A DNA stretch of 15,844 bases from Polyangiaceae bacterium (lineage in GTDB: Bacteria; Myxococcota_A; Polyangia; Polyangiales; Polyangiaceae), in the NCBI GenBank assembly GCA_022447485.1, contig JAKVCH010000025.1, forward strand, positions 1-15,844, read 5' to 3'. A program made the position numbers and the translations under genes. Below, piece by piece: positions 1 through 7,040 of the stretch (the first letter of the stretch is position 1; each line of letters begins with the position of its first letter). The notes beneath the pieces are model-generated. The model was given only the letters and a program-made list of their open reading frames with translations, made no database searches and was not told where the DNA came from.

Positions 1-109
1 GAACCCTACGATTCGAAGAGCCAAGGACGCCCTGGAAAGAGTCACCGTCTATCAGCCTTTGGCCGAGCTCAATCAGCATCTTGATGAACTAAATCTCATG
101 GACTCTTGA
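1..109 (+). CDS. 3' end of an unidentified protein (partial)
   Basis: Frame 2 is open from the window edge and ends in TGA at 107-109, giving about 35 C-terminal residues: NPTIRRAKDALERV, then a short stretch ending HLDELNLMDS. The mix of charged and hydrophobic residues suits an amphipathic helical C-terminus, so I think it is coding. Too little is present to name a family. The next gene (186-1307) is on the opposite strand, so the two converge across about 76 bases in which I see no clear hairpin terminator. Confidence 0.5.
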   Translation, partial: NPTIRRAKDALERVTVYQPLAELNQHLDELNLMDS

Positions 110-185
110 GTCAACTCGACAGAAAAAGGCACAGCCCCATCGCCCAGCAAGCCTTATCAGTCCTGCACTGAAACCGAAGATGAGC

Positions 186-1307
186 TTAGTTCGTCTTCAC
201 AGAAGTATTGAGGTTTTCGGAGGGCGACGCCTGCAACATGCGCCCTTGCCATTCGCGATCGTAAAAGCCCATACGAACCCCCTGAGATAAAAACTCAGAA
301 GCTTTTCTCAGAAACTCCTGGGCAAGTTTAGGTTCCAAAAAATAGTCTAAATATTGACTCTTCAAGCCAAAGCCAGAGCCGATCAAAACCACCGAAGAAA
401 ACTCATTCCTGAGGTGTTCTTCCAACTCTCTCGCTGCTTCAAGACGCGCGGCGCCGCTGAATTGACCTTGCCATTCAAGCCAGACCAAGCGCCTCGAATC
501 TTGGGTGAAACGAGAAGAAGAGAAGGCGGTGCCTTCAAGGGCTGACTTCAAAGCCTCAGGTAGACAAGTCGATGCGTAACATCTTTCGGCCTGAATCACG
601 TCGCTCTGATGAACCGGCAATTCAAATGCCAACCAATCCTCCTTGGATTCCTGCGATTGCAGTGGAGGGAGCTGGGCTCGAATTCCATGGACCGCCTTGG
701 AAAAGAGAGCATCGAATTCCTGCCAAGGCCAGGTCTCGGCACTCTGGCTATCACGTACCATCATCAAGCCAGACTGACGACGACTTCTAATTATATCAAT
801 ATGACTCACCCAACGATCAAGATTCACTTCTCCAACGAGTAAGTTAAAGAACTCATCGACTGCATTTTGTAAATCCTCTTCTTCTGCAACGACATCGAGA
901 GGAACGTTCGCCACAACTTCCAACACATGGCCCCGACTCACTCCCAGGCGAAACTCTAAATTGCTCAGATCAAGACCATGGCGATCCCGAATCAGCTCCA
1001 GGGCCAGAGGTCCAGCGAGAGGTTCTTGTCCGACTCCGAGTTCATTCTCCAACTGGGCTGCCGCTCTAAACCACAGGGCCAAAGCCTGTTGCTCGTACGT
1101 GCCGTAGAGTAAAGTCGCTCGCCCGTACTTCTGAGCCGGGGCATAAACTAAACCGGGTAGGGCAACTTCTTTCACAAGGCGCTCCAACTCTGCAGTTTGC
1201 CCACGACAATAGGCCTCGCCTGCCTTGTGCCAGTCTTGTTCCCAACGCTCAGGGTTCAAATCATGAGCTTCTAGCCATTCTCGGGCCCAAGGCGGTCGAC
1301 ACAGCAT
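186..1307 (-). CDS. Hypothetical protein, 373 aa, family not recognised
   Basis: A long minus-strand frame from ATG (1305-1307) to TAA (186-188). The protein looks globular and soluble. It has no signal peptide, membrane segment or low-complexity run. The N-terminal third is rich in Trp and aromatics (PPWAREW, then ERWEQDW). Two stretches look like alternating strand and helix: around residues 120-175 (FRLGVSRGHVLEVVANVPLD onward) and 280-330 (LVWLEWQGQF, then SSVVLIGSGFGL). They may be two related alpha/beta domains, but this is only an impression. I see no nucleotide-binding, metal-binding or protease motif. It is divergent from slyX across 87 bases. No strong Shine-Dalgarno precedes the ATG, so the exact start is less certain than the frame. 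I assign no function. Confidence 0.8.
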   Translation of the reverse strand: MLCRPPWAREWLEAHDLNPERWEQDWHKAGEAYCRGQTAELERLVKEVALPGLVYAPAQKYGRATLLYGTYEQQALALWFRAAAQLENELGVGQEPLAGPLALELIRDRHGLDLSNLEFRLGVSRGHVLEVVANVPLDVVAEEEDLQNAVDEFFNLLVGEVNLDRWVSHIDIIRSRRQSGLMMVRDSQSAETWPWQEFDALFSKAVHGIRAQLPPLQSQESKEDWLAFELPVHQSDVIQAERCYASTCLPEALKSALEGTAFSSSRFTQDSRRLVWLEWQGQFSGAARLEAARELEEHLRNEFSSVVLIGSGFGLKSQYLDYFLEPKLAQEFLRKASEFLSQGVRMGFYDREWQGRMLQASPSENLNTSVKTN

Positions 1308-1394
1308 AGGTGAGGTTTGCCGAACATAGTTGACGAAGACAAGCCCCCCTGGTCAATATTCATCTCCAAGCCAATCACGAAGCGCAGAACACGA

Positions 1395-1607
1395 ATGAGC
1401 CAAACAGAGCAAGAAAACCAGGAACGCTTTCTAACAATCGAAATGAAAGTCGCCTACCAAGAAAAGCTCTTGGCCGAGCTCAACGAGGTCGTTCGCGAGC
1501 AGGGGCTGATCATCGACGATCTCAAAACTCGTTTAGAAAGAACGGAAGGGGGCGTTGAAGCCCTTCTGCATGAAAAGCCCGGTCATGAAAAACCTCCTCA
1601 TTATTGA
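1395..1607 (+). CDS. slyX: SlyX family protein
   Basis: A 70-residue acidic coiled-coil protein. The pattern is heptad-like: one helix with MKVAYQEKLLAELNEVVREQ, then IIDDLKTRLERTE. The C-terminus reads EKPPHY, and E. coli SlyX also ends in PPPHY, so the family call is firm. I chose ATG 1395 because it gives the usual length of about 70 residues. The frame is open upstream to ATG 1317, but those 26 residues (MPNIVDEDKPPW...) do not look like SlyX. The ribosome-binding site is weak. SlyX is widespread in Proteobacteria and often lies near the FKBP-type isomerase SlyD, which is absent here. Its molecular role is not established. Confidence 0.88.
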   Translation: MSQTEQENQERFLTIEMKVAYQEKLLAELNEVVREQGLIIDDLKTRLERTEGGVEALLHEKPGHEKPPHY

Positions 1608-2073
1608 CCCCTGCCTTCGCTGAATCGCAGGCGCTGATAACGCTTGAGGTGACCACGGCTAGTGAAACGGACAAGTGACCGTTGATTGTCCGGACAGCGG
1701 ACACAATTCCCAGACACCGGCGACACTCTGACGCACAGACAAGGGCGGGAGCAGCTCGGATACCCATCGAAAACGGCAATAACTCTGCTATCGGTTGAAA
1801 ACACGGTCTCCCATGAATCTTGGCACAGGACCTGCATAAGGGTGTTTACGGTGGCGGTGAGAGTAATGGCCGCGACCGTTTTGCGAAATCCGAGGAGTCT
1901 CGGGTGTCGACCGAGCGGTATTCGCCTTGAGCCAATATCGTGGTCGGGCGCTCCCGCCATCCCATCCCATCCCCCCCCTCCTGCGCTCGGCTCCGGTAGT
2001 CATCCGGACTCCTCGGGTTCCGCAATCAACAAAGAGATTAACCCCACCGATTGAACTGTGTACTCTCAGGACG
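1608..2073 (+). other. 466-base stretch without a convincing gene (slyX-cls intergenic/leader)
   Basis: No reading frame here looks like a real protein on either strand. The ones that exist are rich in Arg, Ser and Pro and overlap one another. The stretch contains a 10-bp palindrome TGTCCGGACA (1687-1696) followed by CGGACA. It also has a small repeat of CCCAT units running into eight C (about 1957-1978). I saw no convincing -35/-10 pair. The cls frame is open back to TTG 1927, so some of this may be an N-terminal extension, but I think it is mostly the untranslated leader of cls. Confidence 0.5.
1687..1703. promoter_or_regulatory. Palindrome TGTCCGGACA plus half-site
   Basis: TGTCCGGACA at 1687-1696 is a perfect 10-bp palindrome, followed after two bases by a second CGGACA. 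It lies in the gap between slyX and cls, where an operator would be expected. No known regulator is assigned, and a 10-bp palindrome can arise by chance in a GC-rich gap. Confidence 0.2.
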
Positions 2074-3486
2074 GTGGGGATTGCGCGTAGTATAGTCGAT
2101 GCTTTCGAATGGGGCCTGCCGCTCTTTGCAATACTCGAAGTGGCGGCACTATGCTCGCTGCCAAGTATTCTACTGCGGCGTCGGGGCCAGCCACGCTCGG
2201 CCTTAGCGTGGACTCTCGCTCTCATCACCCTGCCTTTATTCAGCCTTCTTGCCTGGTGGCTCTTTGGTAGGACACGCCTGGAACGCAAGAAAAAGCGACG
2301 CATTACTCTAGCCCAGCGTGCCAAGTCGCAATTGGAGGCCGCACCTAGCATTCAATCGAATTATCTGGCCCAATGGCTCCCGTCCCGAGCCCACCAAGAC
2401 TCTGCTTTCGCAAGTGAAGGCAACCATGTTGCGCTGCTTTGCGACGGCCATGAAGCTTTTGCCGTCATCGAAAAGGAACTGCGAGCAGCAAAATCTTCCA
2501 TCTCTATCGAATTCTACATCTTCCGTCTTGATGAGACTGGAGAACGCATTGCTACAATTCTGCAAGAGCGAGCTGACGAAGGTGTTTCCACCCGCGTACT
2601 CGTTGACGGATTTGGAAGTGGAAGCTTCATTTCTAGCCTACGGCGGCGGTTTAAAGATACGGCGGTGCAGTTCTCCGTATTTCTCCCTTCACGCCTCAGC
2701 CCCCTCACTGCGCCCCGAGCAAATTTTATCAACCATCGAAAGATCATCGTGATCGATGGCTGTGTGGGCTTTACGGGCGGTATGAACATCGCCAACGAGT
2801 ATCGTGACCAATGGCACGACCTGATGCTCTCGATCCGCGGCCCCGCCGTCTCCGCCCTGAATCAGATCCTCCTCGAAGACTGGTTTTTTGCAACCCGCGA
2901 ACTCGTCTCCGACCTCGCCACCCGGGTCGCGCCTGCAGGTAAAGACCTAACCGGTGTGATAGCCAGCGGCCCCGACACCGAGCCCTGGATCCACGATTCG
3001 TTCTTCCTGGCCCTTTCTCAGGCAAAAAAAAGTATTCAGCTCGTCACGCCTTACTTCATCCCCACCGAAGCACTCCGCCAAGTCTTACGTACCGCGGCCG
3101 GTCGAGGGATCGAGGTAGAGTTACTACTCCCAGCTGACAGTGATGTACGCCTCGTGAAATGGGCTTCTCGATCCTTCTATCGGGAACTCGTCGGCTGTGG
3201 CGTAAAGATTCGAGAATACCAGGGTAAAATGATCCACGCCAAGGCGATGATGATCGATGACCGTTTACTCTCGGTCGGCTCTGCCAATCTCGATCTAAGA
3301 AGCATGAGACTTTCATTTGAGGTAGCTTGTTTTGTCGACTCACCGCCATTGGCTCAAACCTTCTACCGATGGCTCCTCTCCCTCAGAGAGGATTCAGTCC
3401 TGATCACGAAGGAAGACTTAGAGACCAAACCAGCTTCAACCCAGCTCGTCGAAAGTATTGCCTCGCTATTTAGCCCCCTCCTATAA
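2074..3486 (+). CDS. cls: Cardiolipin synthase (two-HKD phospholipase D superfamily)
   Basis: Bacterial Cls joins two phosphatidylglycerol molecules into cardiolipin and glycerol at the inner membrane. From GTG 2074 the protein has 470 residues, the normal length. It has two N-terminal membrane helices (about 14-34 and 43-63, ending AWWLFGRTRL), a basic linker, and two complete HxKxxxxD motifs: HRKIIVID (H221, K223, D228), followed by GGMNIANEY, and HAKAMMID (H388, K390, D395), followed by GSANLDLRS. No ATG lies near the expected start. GTG 2074 places the first helix as in other Cls proteins, but its AGGA (2068-2071) is only two bases away. TTG 1927 would add 49 Pro/Arg-rich residues that look non-coding. 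It stands alone on + and ends at a hairpin shared with the convergent ferredoxin. Function is near certain; the start is not. Confidence 0.93.
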   Translation: MGIARSIVDAFEWGLPLFAILEVAALCSLPSILLRRRGQPRSALAWTLALITLPLFSLLAWWLFGRTRLERKKKRRITLAQRAKSQLEAAPSIQSNYLAQWLPSRAHQDSAFASEGNHVALLCDGHEAFAVIEKELRAAKSSISIEFYIFRLDETGERIATILQERADEGVSTRVLVDGFGSGSFISSLRRRFKDTAVQFSVFLPSRLSPLTAPRANFINHRKIIVIDGCVGFTGGMNIANEYRDQWHDLMLSIRGPAVSALNQILLEDWFFATRELVSDLATRVAPAGKDLTGVIASGPDTEPWIHDSFFLALSQAKKSIQLVTPYFIPTEALRQVLRTAAGRGIEVELLLPADSDVRLVKWASRSFYRELVGCGVKIREYQGKMIHAKAMMIDDRLLSVGSANLDLRSMRLSFEVACFVDSPPLAQTFYRWLLSLREDSVLITKEDLETKPASTQLVESIASLFSPLL

Positions 3487-3510
3487 AAAAAGGGACCCCT
3501 AGGCCCCTTT
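3485..3510. terminator. Bidirectional terminator between cls and fdxA
   Basis: AAAGGG (3489-3494) pairs with CCCTTT (3505-3510). Inside it, CC (3496-3497) pairs with GG (3502-3503) past one A-C mismatch. Seven A's at 3485-3491 become a U tract after the hairpin when read from the minus strand, a classic intrinsic terminator for fdxA. On the plus strand the hairpin begins just after the cls TAA but has only a short T run. Confidence 0.75.
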
Positions 3511-3548
3511 CGTATTTCGGATGGATAGTGAAACCCAGTAATTAGCTA

Positions 3549-3854
3549 TCAAAAACCTAACTCTTCCTTGCGCTCTTCAGCACCAGGAAGCGGGTCCACC
3601 TGCTCAGAGATTACGGGGAGACTCTGCGCTTTCTCTTTGTTGATGTCGAGCCACTCAGTTTGGTCATCGGGGAGCTGAGCCTCATCGTAGATGGCCTCGA
3701 CAGGACACTCCGGAACACAAGCCCCACAGTCAATGCACTCTTCGGGATCGATGTAGAGCATCTCCTCATCCGCGTGAAAACACTCGACGGGGCAAACAGC
3801 TACACAGTCGGTGAACCGACACTTCTTACAATTACTTGTGACGACGAAAGCCAT
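3549..3854 (-). CDS. fdxA: Seven-iron ferredoxin, FdxA / Azotobacter FdI type
   Basis: A small soluble electron carrier of 101 residues with one [3Fe-4S] and one [4Fe-4S] cluster. The spacing matches Azotobacter ferredoxin I. CKKCRFTDCVAVCPVECF supplies C9, C12, C17, C21 and C25, and CIDCGACVPECP supplies C40, C43, C46 and C50. By analogy the [3Fe-4S] ligands are C9, C17 and C50, and the [4Fe-4S] ligands are C21, C40, C43 and C46. The acidic tail after about residue 60 (DDQTEWLDINKEKAQ...) is also typical. The start MAFVVTSNC aligns with the family. No redox enzyme is adjacent, so its partner is unknown. It converges with cls at a shared terminator and is followed upstream by about 270 bases before yciO. 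Confidence 0.95.
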   Translation of the reverse strand: MAFVVTSNCKKCRFTDCVAVCPVECFHADEEMLYIDPEECIDCGACVPECPVEAIYDEAQLPDDQTEWLDINKEKAQSLPVISEQVDPLPGAEERKEELGF

Positions 3855-4124
3855 GGCTGATGAATAGTCCGACTAGCACGCTTGAGCAATTATTCTGCTG
3901 AATCCTCATTTTTCAGAGTGTTTTGTCGATTTAAAATGCTTTTCATCACAAAAGAAGGCTTTTGGTCGACGCGGGGAAAGAATCGACTCTTCGCACAGAC
4001 AAGCCGATCCCTAACTCCTTACTTCTCTCAGAGTGAGAATGCCCGGGGCTGCCGGCAGTCAACGCCGAGCCACAGTCTTCACGCTATCCCTCCCCCAATG
4101 CGGAGCTCGAGTCTGGGCAAAATC

Positions 4125-4733
4125 TTAAGATTGAAACTGGCGAATATCGCCAGCACCGGACCGAATGACTTTTGGTTCTGTGCTTGTTAGGTCAATAATA
4201 GATGTTGGCACTGTCCCACCGGCGCCAGCGTCAAGAGTCAAGCCTAGTCCTGGAAAGTCGCGATCGATCTCTGCAGCATCTGGAGAAGGTGTTGAGCCAT
4301 GACGAGCAGCGGTTGAGGAAATAATTGGCCGGCCTAATTCGCGACAAATTGCCAAGGCCACTGGGTGATCGGGGACTCGAATCCCCACGGTCTTCCGAGG
4401 CCAATGGACCACCTTGGGAACCTCCTTCGTGCTTTCCAAAATAAAACAATAAGGTCCAGGCAGTAACTCTTTCATCATGCGGTAGACATGATCATGCATC
4501 ACGGCATAGCGAGACATATCGCTAATATCCTGACAGACAAAGGCCAACTTCTGACCTTTATCCATGCCCTTGATCTTGTAGAGTTTATCAACCGCCTTCT
4601 TATTCATCAGGTCACAGCCTAGGCCGTAGACTGTATCGGTCGGATATGCGATCACCTCGCCCGCTTCTAGGGCCTCAACGGCGGCACGGATTTTTCGAGG
4701 TTCAGGATGATGTGGGTTGATCTCAAGCAGCAT
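4125..4733 (-). CDS. yciO: YciO-type protein of the Sua5/YrdC/TsaC superfamily
   Basis: 202 residues over a single YrdC-like domain. The nucleotide-binding fold is recognised by VIAYPTDTVYGLGC (27-40), LPGPYCFIL (91-99), KTVGIRVPDHP (114-124) and the final TSIIDLT...VIRSGAGD. Start and wording follow E. coli YciO (INPHHPEPRKI, TKEVP, KTVGIRVP) more than TsaC. Superfamily members that make threonylcarbamoyl-AMP for tRNA t6A carry KxR and SxN motifs. Here these read KIK (53-55) and A142-A143-R144 (in SSTAARHGS). This fits YciO, whose activity is reported as weak and whose role is unclear, so I would not call it TsaC. GGGAGG at 4739-4744 is a strong ribosome-binding site five bases from the ATG. 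It is divergent from rlpA. Confidence 0.88.
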   Translation of the reverse strand: MLLEINPHHPEPRKIRAAVEALEAGEVIAYPTDTVYGLGCDLMNKKAVDKLYKIKGMDKGQKLAFVCQDISDMSRYAVMHDHVYRMMKELLPGPYCFILESTKEVPKVVHWPRKTVGIRVPDHPVALAICRELGRPIISSTAARHGSTPSPDAAEIDRDFPGLGLTLDAGAGGTVPTSIIDLTSTEPKVIRSGAGDIRQFQS

Positions 4734-4738
4734 AATTG

Positions 4739-4744
4739 CCTCCC
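4739..4744 (-). promoter_or_regulatory. Strong Shine-Dalgarno of yciO
   Basis: The minus strand reads GGGAGG, then five bases, then the ATG of yciO. This fixes that start. Confidence 0.75.
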
Positions 4745-4969
4745 AAAAGCTGTGAGCGGCAAGCCCGCAGGGGGGCAGGGTGAGTAGCCTGAGAGGTGAC
4801 TCTCGTCGAGCTAAAAATCAATATCTTGGGGTGAGGGCGTAAATTCAGAGAACCAACTCTCCGAGAGAGCAGGTCAGGGCTAGGCACGAGCCAACAGGCA
4901 CAAGCCAAGAAAAAACCAGCGACGGTAAAAATTTGGCCCTCAGAACCATCTTCGCATATGTAAGAGACC

Positions 4970-5581
4970 ATGATGGGCCCACGATCTCGTTTCCACGCTC
5001 AACTCTCTCTCCTCGGGATGTGGACACTCACTGGCACGATTTTTCTAAGCACCGGTTGCGCTAGCTCCACGGCCCACGGTCCGGCGTGGCCAGAACAGCC
5101 CGGCCCATCCTACCCGGAGCCTCCAGCCTACCAAGGTCCGCTCGGCGAAAAGGAAAAAGCCTCACCTGCTCCCAAAACCCAAAGCCCTCCCCCCTCCAAG
5201 GTGACGAAACAGGCTGCTCCTGCTGCAAGCCACTCCACTTTGGCCAAGGAGTTCGAAGGCAAGCCGAGTCTCAAGACCCTCTCGGGGAAGGCTACTTATT
5301 ACGCAGATTCATTGGCAGGAAACCACACTGCCAATGGCGATGTCTACGATATAAAGAAATTCACAGCTGCTCATAAAAAACTACCTTTTGGTACGATCGT
5401 ACGCGTCACCCGAATCGACTCGGGCGCTGTGACTTACGTTCGAGTCAATGATCGTGGACCATTTGGAGCGAAGGAGCGGATTATTGACCTATCTCGTGCT
5501 GCCGCCGAAGATCTCAAGATGATTCAGGCTGGTGTGATTGATGTGAAGGTAGAGATCGTCAAAGATCCTTCGCAGCCTTAA
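4970..5581 (+). CDS. rlpA: RlpA-family septal ring lytic transglycosylase lipoprotein
   Basis: An outer-membrane lipoprotein of 203 residues. The signal peptide ends in the lipobox LSTGC with the acylated Cys at 30. A Pro/Lys-rich linker (about 35-95) follows, then a double-psi beta-barrel domain (about 105-198) starting GKATYYADSLAGNHTANG. In RlpA proteins shown to cleave denuded glycan strands, acidic residues, a His and an Asp are needed. The counterparts are D124 and D127, H135 in AAHKKLPFG, and D161 in NDRGPF. IDLS follows at 172-175. There is no C-terminal SPOR domain, so septal targeting by denuded glycan binding is not expected from this protein alone. Two adjacent ATGs (4970 and 4973) could both start. 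It converges with cutA 19 bases downstream. Confidence 0.92.
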   Translation: MMGPRSRFHAQLSLLGMWTLTGTIFLSTGCASSTAHGPAWPEQPGPSYPEPPAYQGPLGEKEKASPAPKTQSPPPSKVTKQAAPAASHSTLAKEFEGKPSLKTLSGKATYYADSLAGNHTANGDVYDIKKFTAAHKKLPFGTIVRVTRIDSGAVTYVRVNDRGPFGAKERIIDLSRAAAEDLKMIQAGVIDVKVEIVKDPSQP

Positions 5582-5589
5582 ATAGCCAG

Positions 5590-5615
5590 CAAACCAGCCT
5601 TCACGAGGCTGTTTG
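5590..5615. terminator. Hairpin between rlpA and cutA
   Basis: CAAACCAGCC (5590-5599) pairs with GGCTGTTTG (5607-5615) with one bulged C and a seven-base loop. It lies nine bases after the rlpA stop and covers the TGA of the convergent cutA (5601-5603). The following plus-strand bases (TTGAT) are only mildly T-rich. It may stop transcription from both sides. Confidence 0.45.
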
Positions 5616-5927
5616 TTGATGGACCCAATCCAAAAAATTTTCCCCGGCACTCTCGACCCGGATATCTAGACAAGCTGGGGTATCGTAGGAATGCTCTCGC
5701 TGCAGGGCCTCTCGAAGAGGAGCGACCAATTCACGACGTGTCTTCAACACGACCACAGATTCGCTAACTTCTTGGAGCTTACCTTGCCACTCATAGATAC
5801 TTTTCGTAGCTGGAAAAATATTGGCACATGCTGCCAAACGAAGCTCCACCATTTTTCTCGAGAGAAGTCGTGCTTCTTCTTCTGAGTCAAACGTGACATA
5901 AAGTAGAGCAAGCTGCGTGCGATTCAT
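5601..5927 (-). CDS. cutA: CutA-like protein (divalent cation tolerance family)
   Basis: 108 residues, the usual length for the small trimeric CutA1 proteins, with a ferredoxin-like fold. Family signatures are LALLYVTFDSEEEAR near the start, LRLAACANIFPATKSIYEWQGK, VVLKTR, and REHSYDTPACLDIRV. The name comes from E. coli copper sensitivity, but the biochemical role in most bacteria is unsettled. It is probably transcribed alone, converging with rlpA and diverging from the lipoprotein gene at 6008. The ribosome-binding site is weak. Confidence 0.93.
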   Translation of the reverse strand: MNRTQLALLYVTFDSEEEARLLSRKMVELRLAACANIFPATKSIYEWQGKLQEVSESVVVLKTRRELVAPLREALQREHSYDTPACLDIRVESAGENFLDWVHQQTAS

Positions 5928-6007
5928 GGGCTGAATTCTAGGTGATCCCTCTCATCAACCCAAGTCATCCACTGCAACTCCCAGCTCGACAGCTGCACCG
6001 AGGACTT

Positions 6008-6895
6008 ATGGTAAAAAACGCTCTTTCTTTATTCAAATCTGGTTTTTATTCACTCAGCGTGACGATAGCTGGTGTCGCCGCGTGTCACTCTCAAGCGGCA
6101 CCACAGAACCAAATCGCTGACCAGGAGCCCTCACGGAGAAGCCGAGATTGCGGTAATGCGACTTGGTGCGAAGACTTTGAATCCTACAGCTTAGGGCAAG
6201 AGCAGGGAGTAAAAGCCAAGCTGCAGGGTGATTCAGCCTTATCGATTGAAACCGTGCCAGACGGGCAGGGAGGCAGCGCAATCAAAGCCATCGCCGCGGG
6301 ACGCTCCACTGCCTTCCTCGAGTTAGCGCCCCTACAGCTCGGCCTGAGCTCTCAACATATCTACGGACGATTCCGTGTACTCCTCGAGTCTGCACCCACT
6401 GAATCCGTCCATTGGACACTTTTAGCTGGCAGCGGTACCCGCCCTGACGGCCAGCAAGCTATCTACCGCTACGGGGGACAACATCGGATTCAACACCCCG
6501 ACGGCAGCTCAGGAAGCCAATGGATGGCGAACTACGAGACCCCTGAATTTTACTCCAATCAGGGAGAGGGCAGTGATTGCTGGCACCATGCAGCAGGTCG
6601 CACCATCGACGAAGGCCGATGGCTCTGTGTCGAATGGGAATTCGACGGTGAAAATGATGCGATGCACCTTTGGCTTGATGGGCAACCGGCAGAAGACCTG
6701 AGCGTGGAGGGAGTCGGTCAAGGCTGTCTCCATCAGAAAGAAAACTACCCTTGGTCAGCTCCAAAGTTTGAGACGATCAGCATCGGCTGGGAGAGCTATC
6801 AAGAAGATGATAGCCGCACGATTTGGATCGATGATATCGCTCTCTCGAATTCCGAGCGATTAGGCTGCAGCCGGCTCGAGCAACAGGAAGAGTAG
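6008..6895 (+). CDS. Cysteine-rich lipoprotein with a concanavalin-like (LamG/polysaccharide-lyase-like) domain
   Basis: From ATG 6008 (GAGGA at 6000-6004) the protein has 295 residues. A short signal peptide ends at GVAAC with the lipid-bearing Cys at 26. The rest begins CGNATWCEDFESYS, a typical opening of jelly-roll domains in which an Asp/Phe/Glu strand starts the sandwich. It continues with IYGRFRVLLES, a His/Trp-rich middle (WTLLAGSG, SDCWHHAAG), RWLCVEWEFDGEND, HLWLDGQ, and ends TIWIDDIALS. This strand order resembles secreted glucanase-like or lyase-like proteins. Several further cysteines suggest disulfides outside the cytoplasm. It could bind or cleave a polysaccharide; I cannot name a catalytic pair. 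The upstream ATG 5942 would add 22 residues before the signal peptide and is less likely. It precedes the transporter operon by 145 bases. Confidence 0.75.
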   Translation: MVKNALSLFKSGFYSLSVTIAGVAACHSQAAPQNQIADQEPSRRSRDCGNATWCEDFESYSLGQEQGVKAKLQGDSALSIETVPDGQGGSAIKAIAAGRSTAFLELAPLQLGLSSQHIYGRFRVLLESAPTESVHWTLLAGSGTRPDGQQAIYRYGGQHRIQHPDGSSGSQWMANYETPEFYSNQGEGSDCWHHAAGRTIDEGRWLCVEWEFDGENDAMHLWLDGQPAEDLSVEGVGQGCLHQKENYPWSAPKFETISIGWESYQEDDSRTIWIDDIALSNSERLGCSRLEQQEE

Positions 6896-6928
6896 GCTTT
6901 ATTTCAGTCGCACTAAATTATCGTTTGG

Positions 6929-6953
6929 AATTTTTCACCAATAATGAAAAATT
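6929..6953. promoter_or_regulatory. Perfect 9-bp inverted repeat upstream of the transporter operon
   Basis: AATTTTTCA (6929-6937), loop CCAATAA, TGAAAAATT (6945-6953). The arms are exactly complementary. It lies 34 bases after the lipoprotein stop and 87 bases before the likely ATG of the binding protein. The arms are mostly A-T, so it is a weak RNA hairpin. It could be an operator for a dimeric regulator or a poor terminator of the preceding gene. No matching regulator gene is in the window. Confidence 0.45.
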
Positions 6954-7021
6954 TGTTAGGAAGTGCGAAATAGAATGCCTGGACAGATTCCAGTCTCTAC
7001 GGAAGAGCCTCAGGCTGTGTT

Positions 7022-7030
7022 AGGAGAAGG
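7022..7030 (+). promoter_or_regulatory. Shine-Dalgarno favouring ATG 7041
   Basis: AGGAGAAGG lies 10 bases before ATG 7041. The earlier candidates GTG 6963 and ATG 6975 are served only by AGGAA at 6957-6961, badly spaced for both. Starting at 7041 also puts the signal peptide at the N-terminus. Confidence 0.5.
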
Positions 7031-7040
7031 GCTCCCCGCA

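Noticed and set aside
1608..1636. CCTGC / GCAGG hairpin after slyX
   Set aside because: Five-base stem, 12-base loop and no T tract; too weak to call.
1788..2351. 187-codon minus-strand frame across the cls leader and 5' end
   Set aside because: Arg/Ser-rich translation that overlaps the conserved Cls membrane region; likely chance.
4049..4058. Palindrome CTGCCGGCAG downstream of yciO as a terminator
   Set aside because: A perfect 10-bp palindrome leaves no loop, and no U tract follows on either strand.
3855..4124. Promoter search in the 270 bases between fdxA and yciO
   Set aside because: Several partial -10-like strings on the minus strand, none with a well-spaced -35 box; I will not call one.
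4723..4971. 82-codon minus-strand frame with a hydrophobic stretch between rlpA and yciO
   Set aside because: It overlaps the yciO start, including its strong ribosome-binding site, and the rest is Arg/Ser/Pro-rich, so a real small membrane protein is unlikely.
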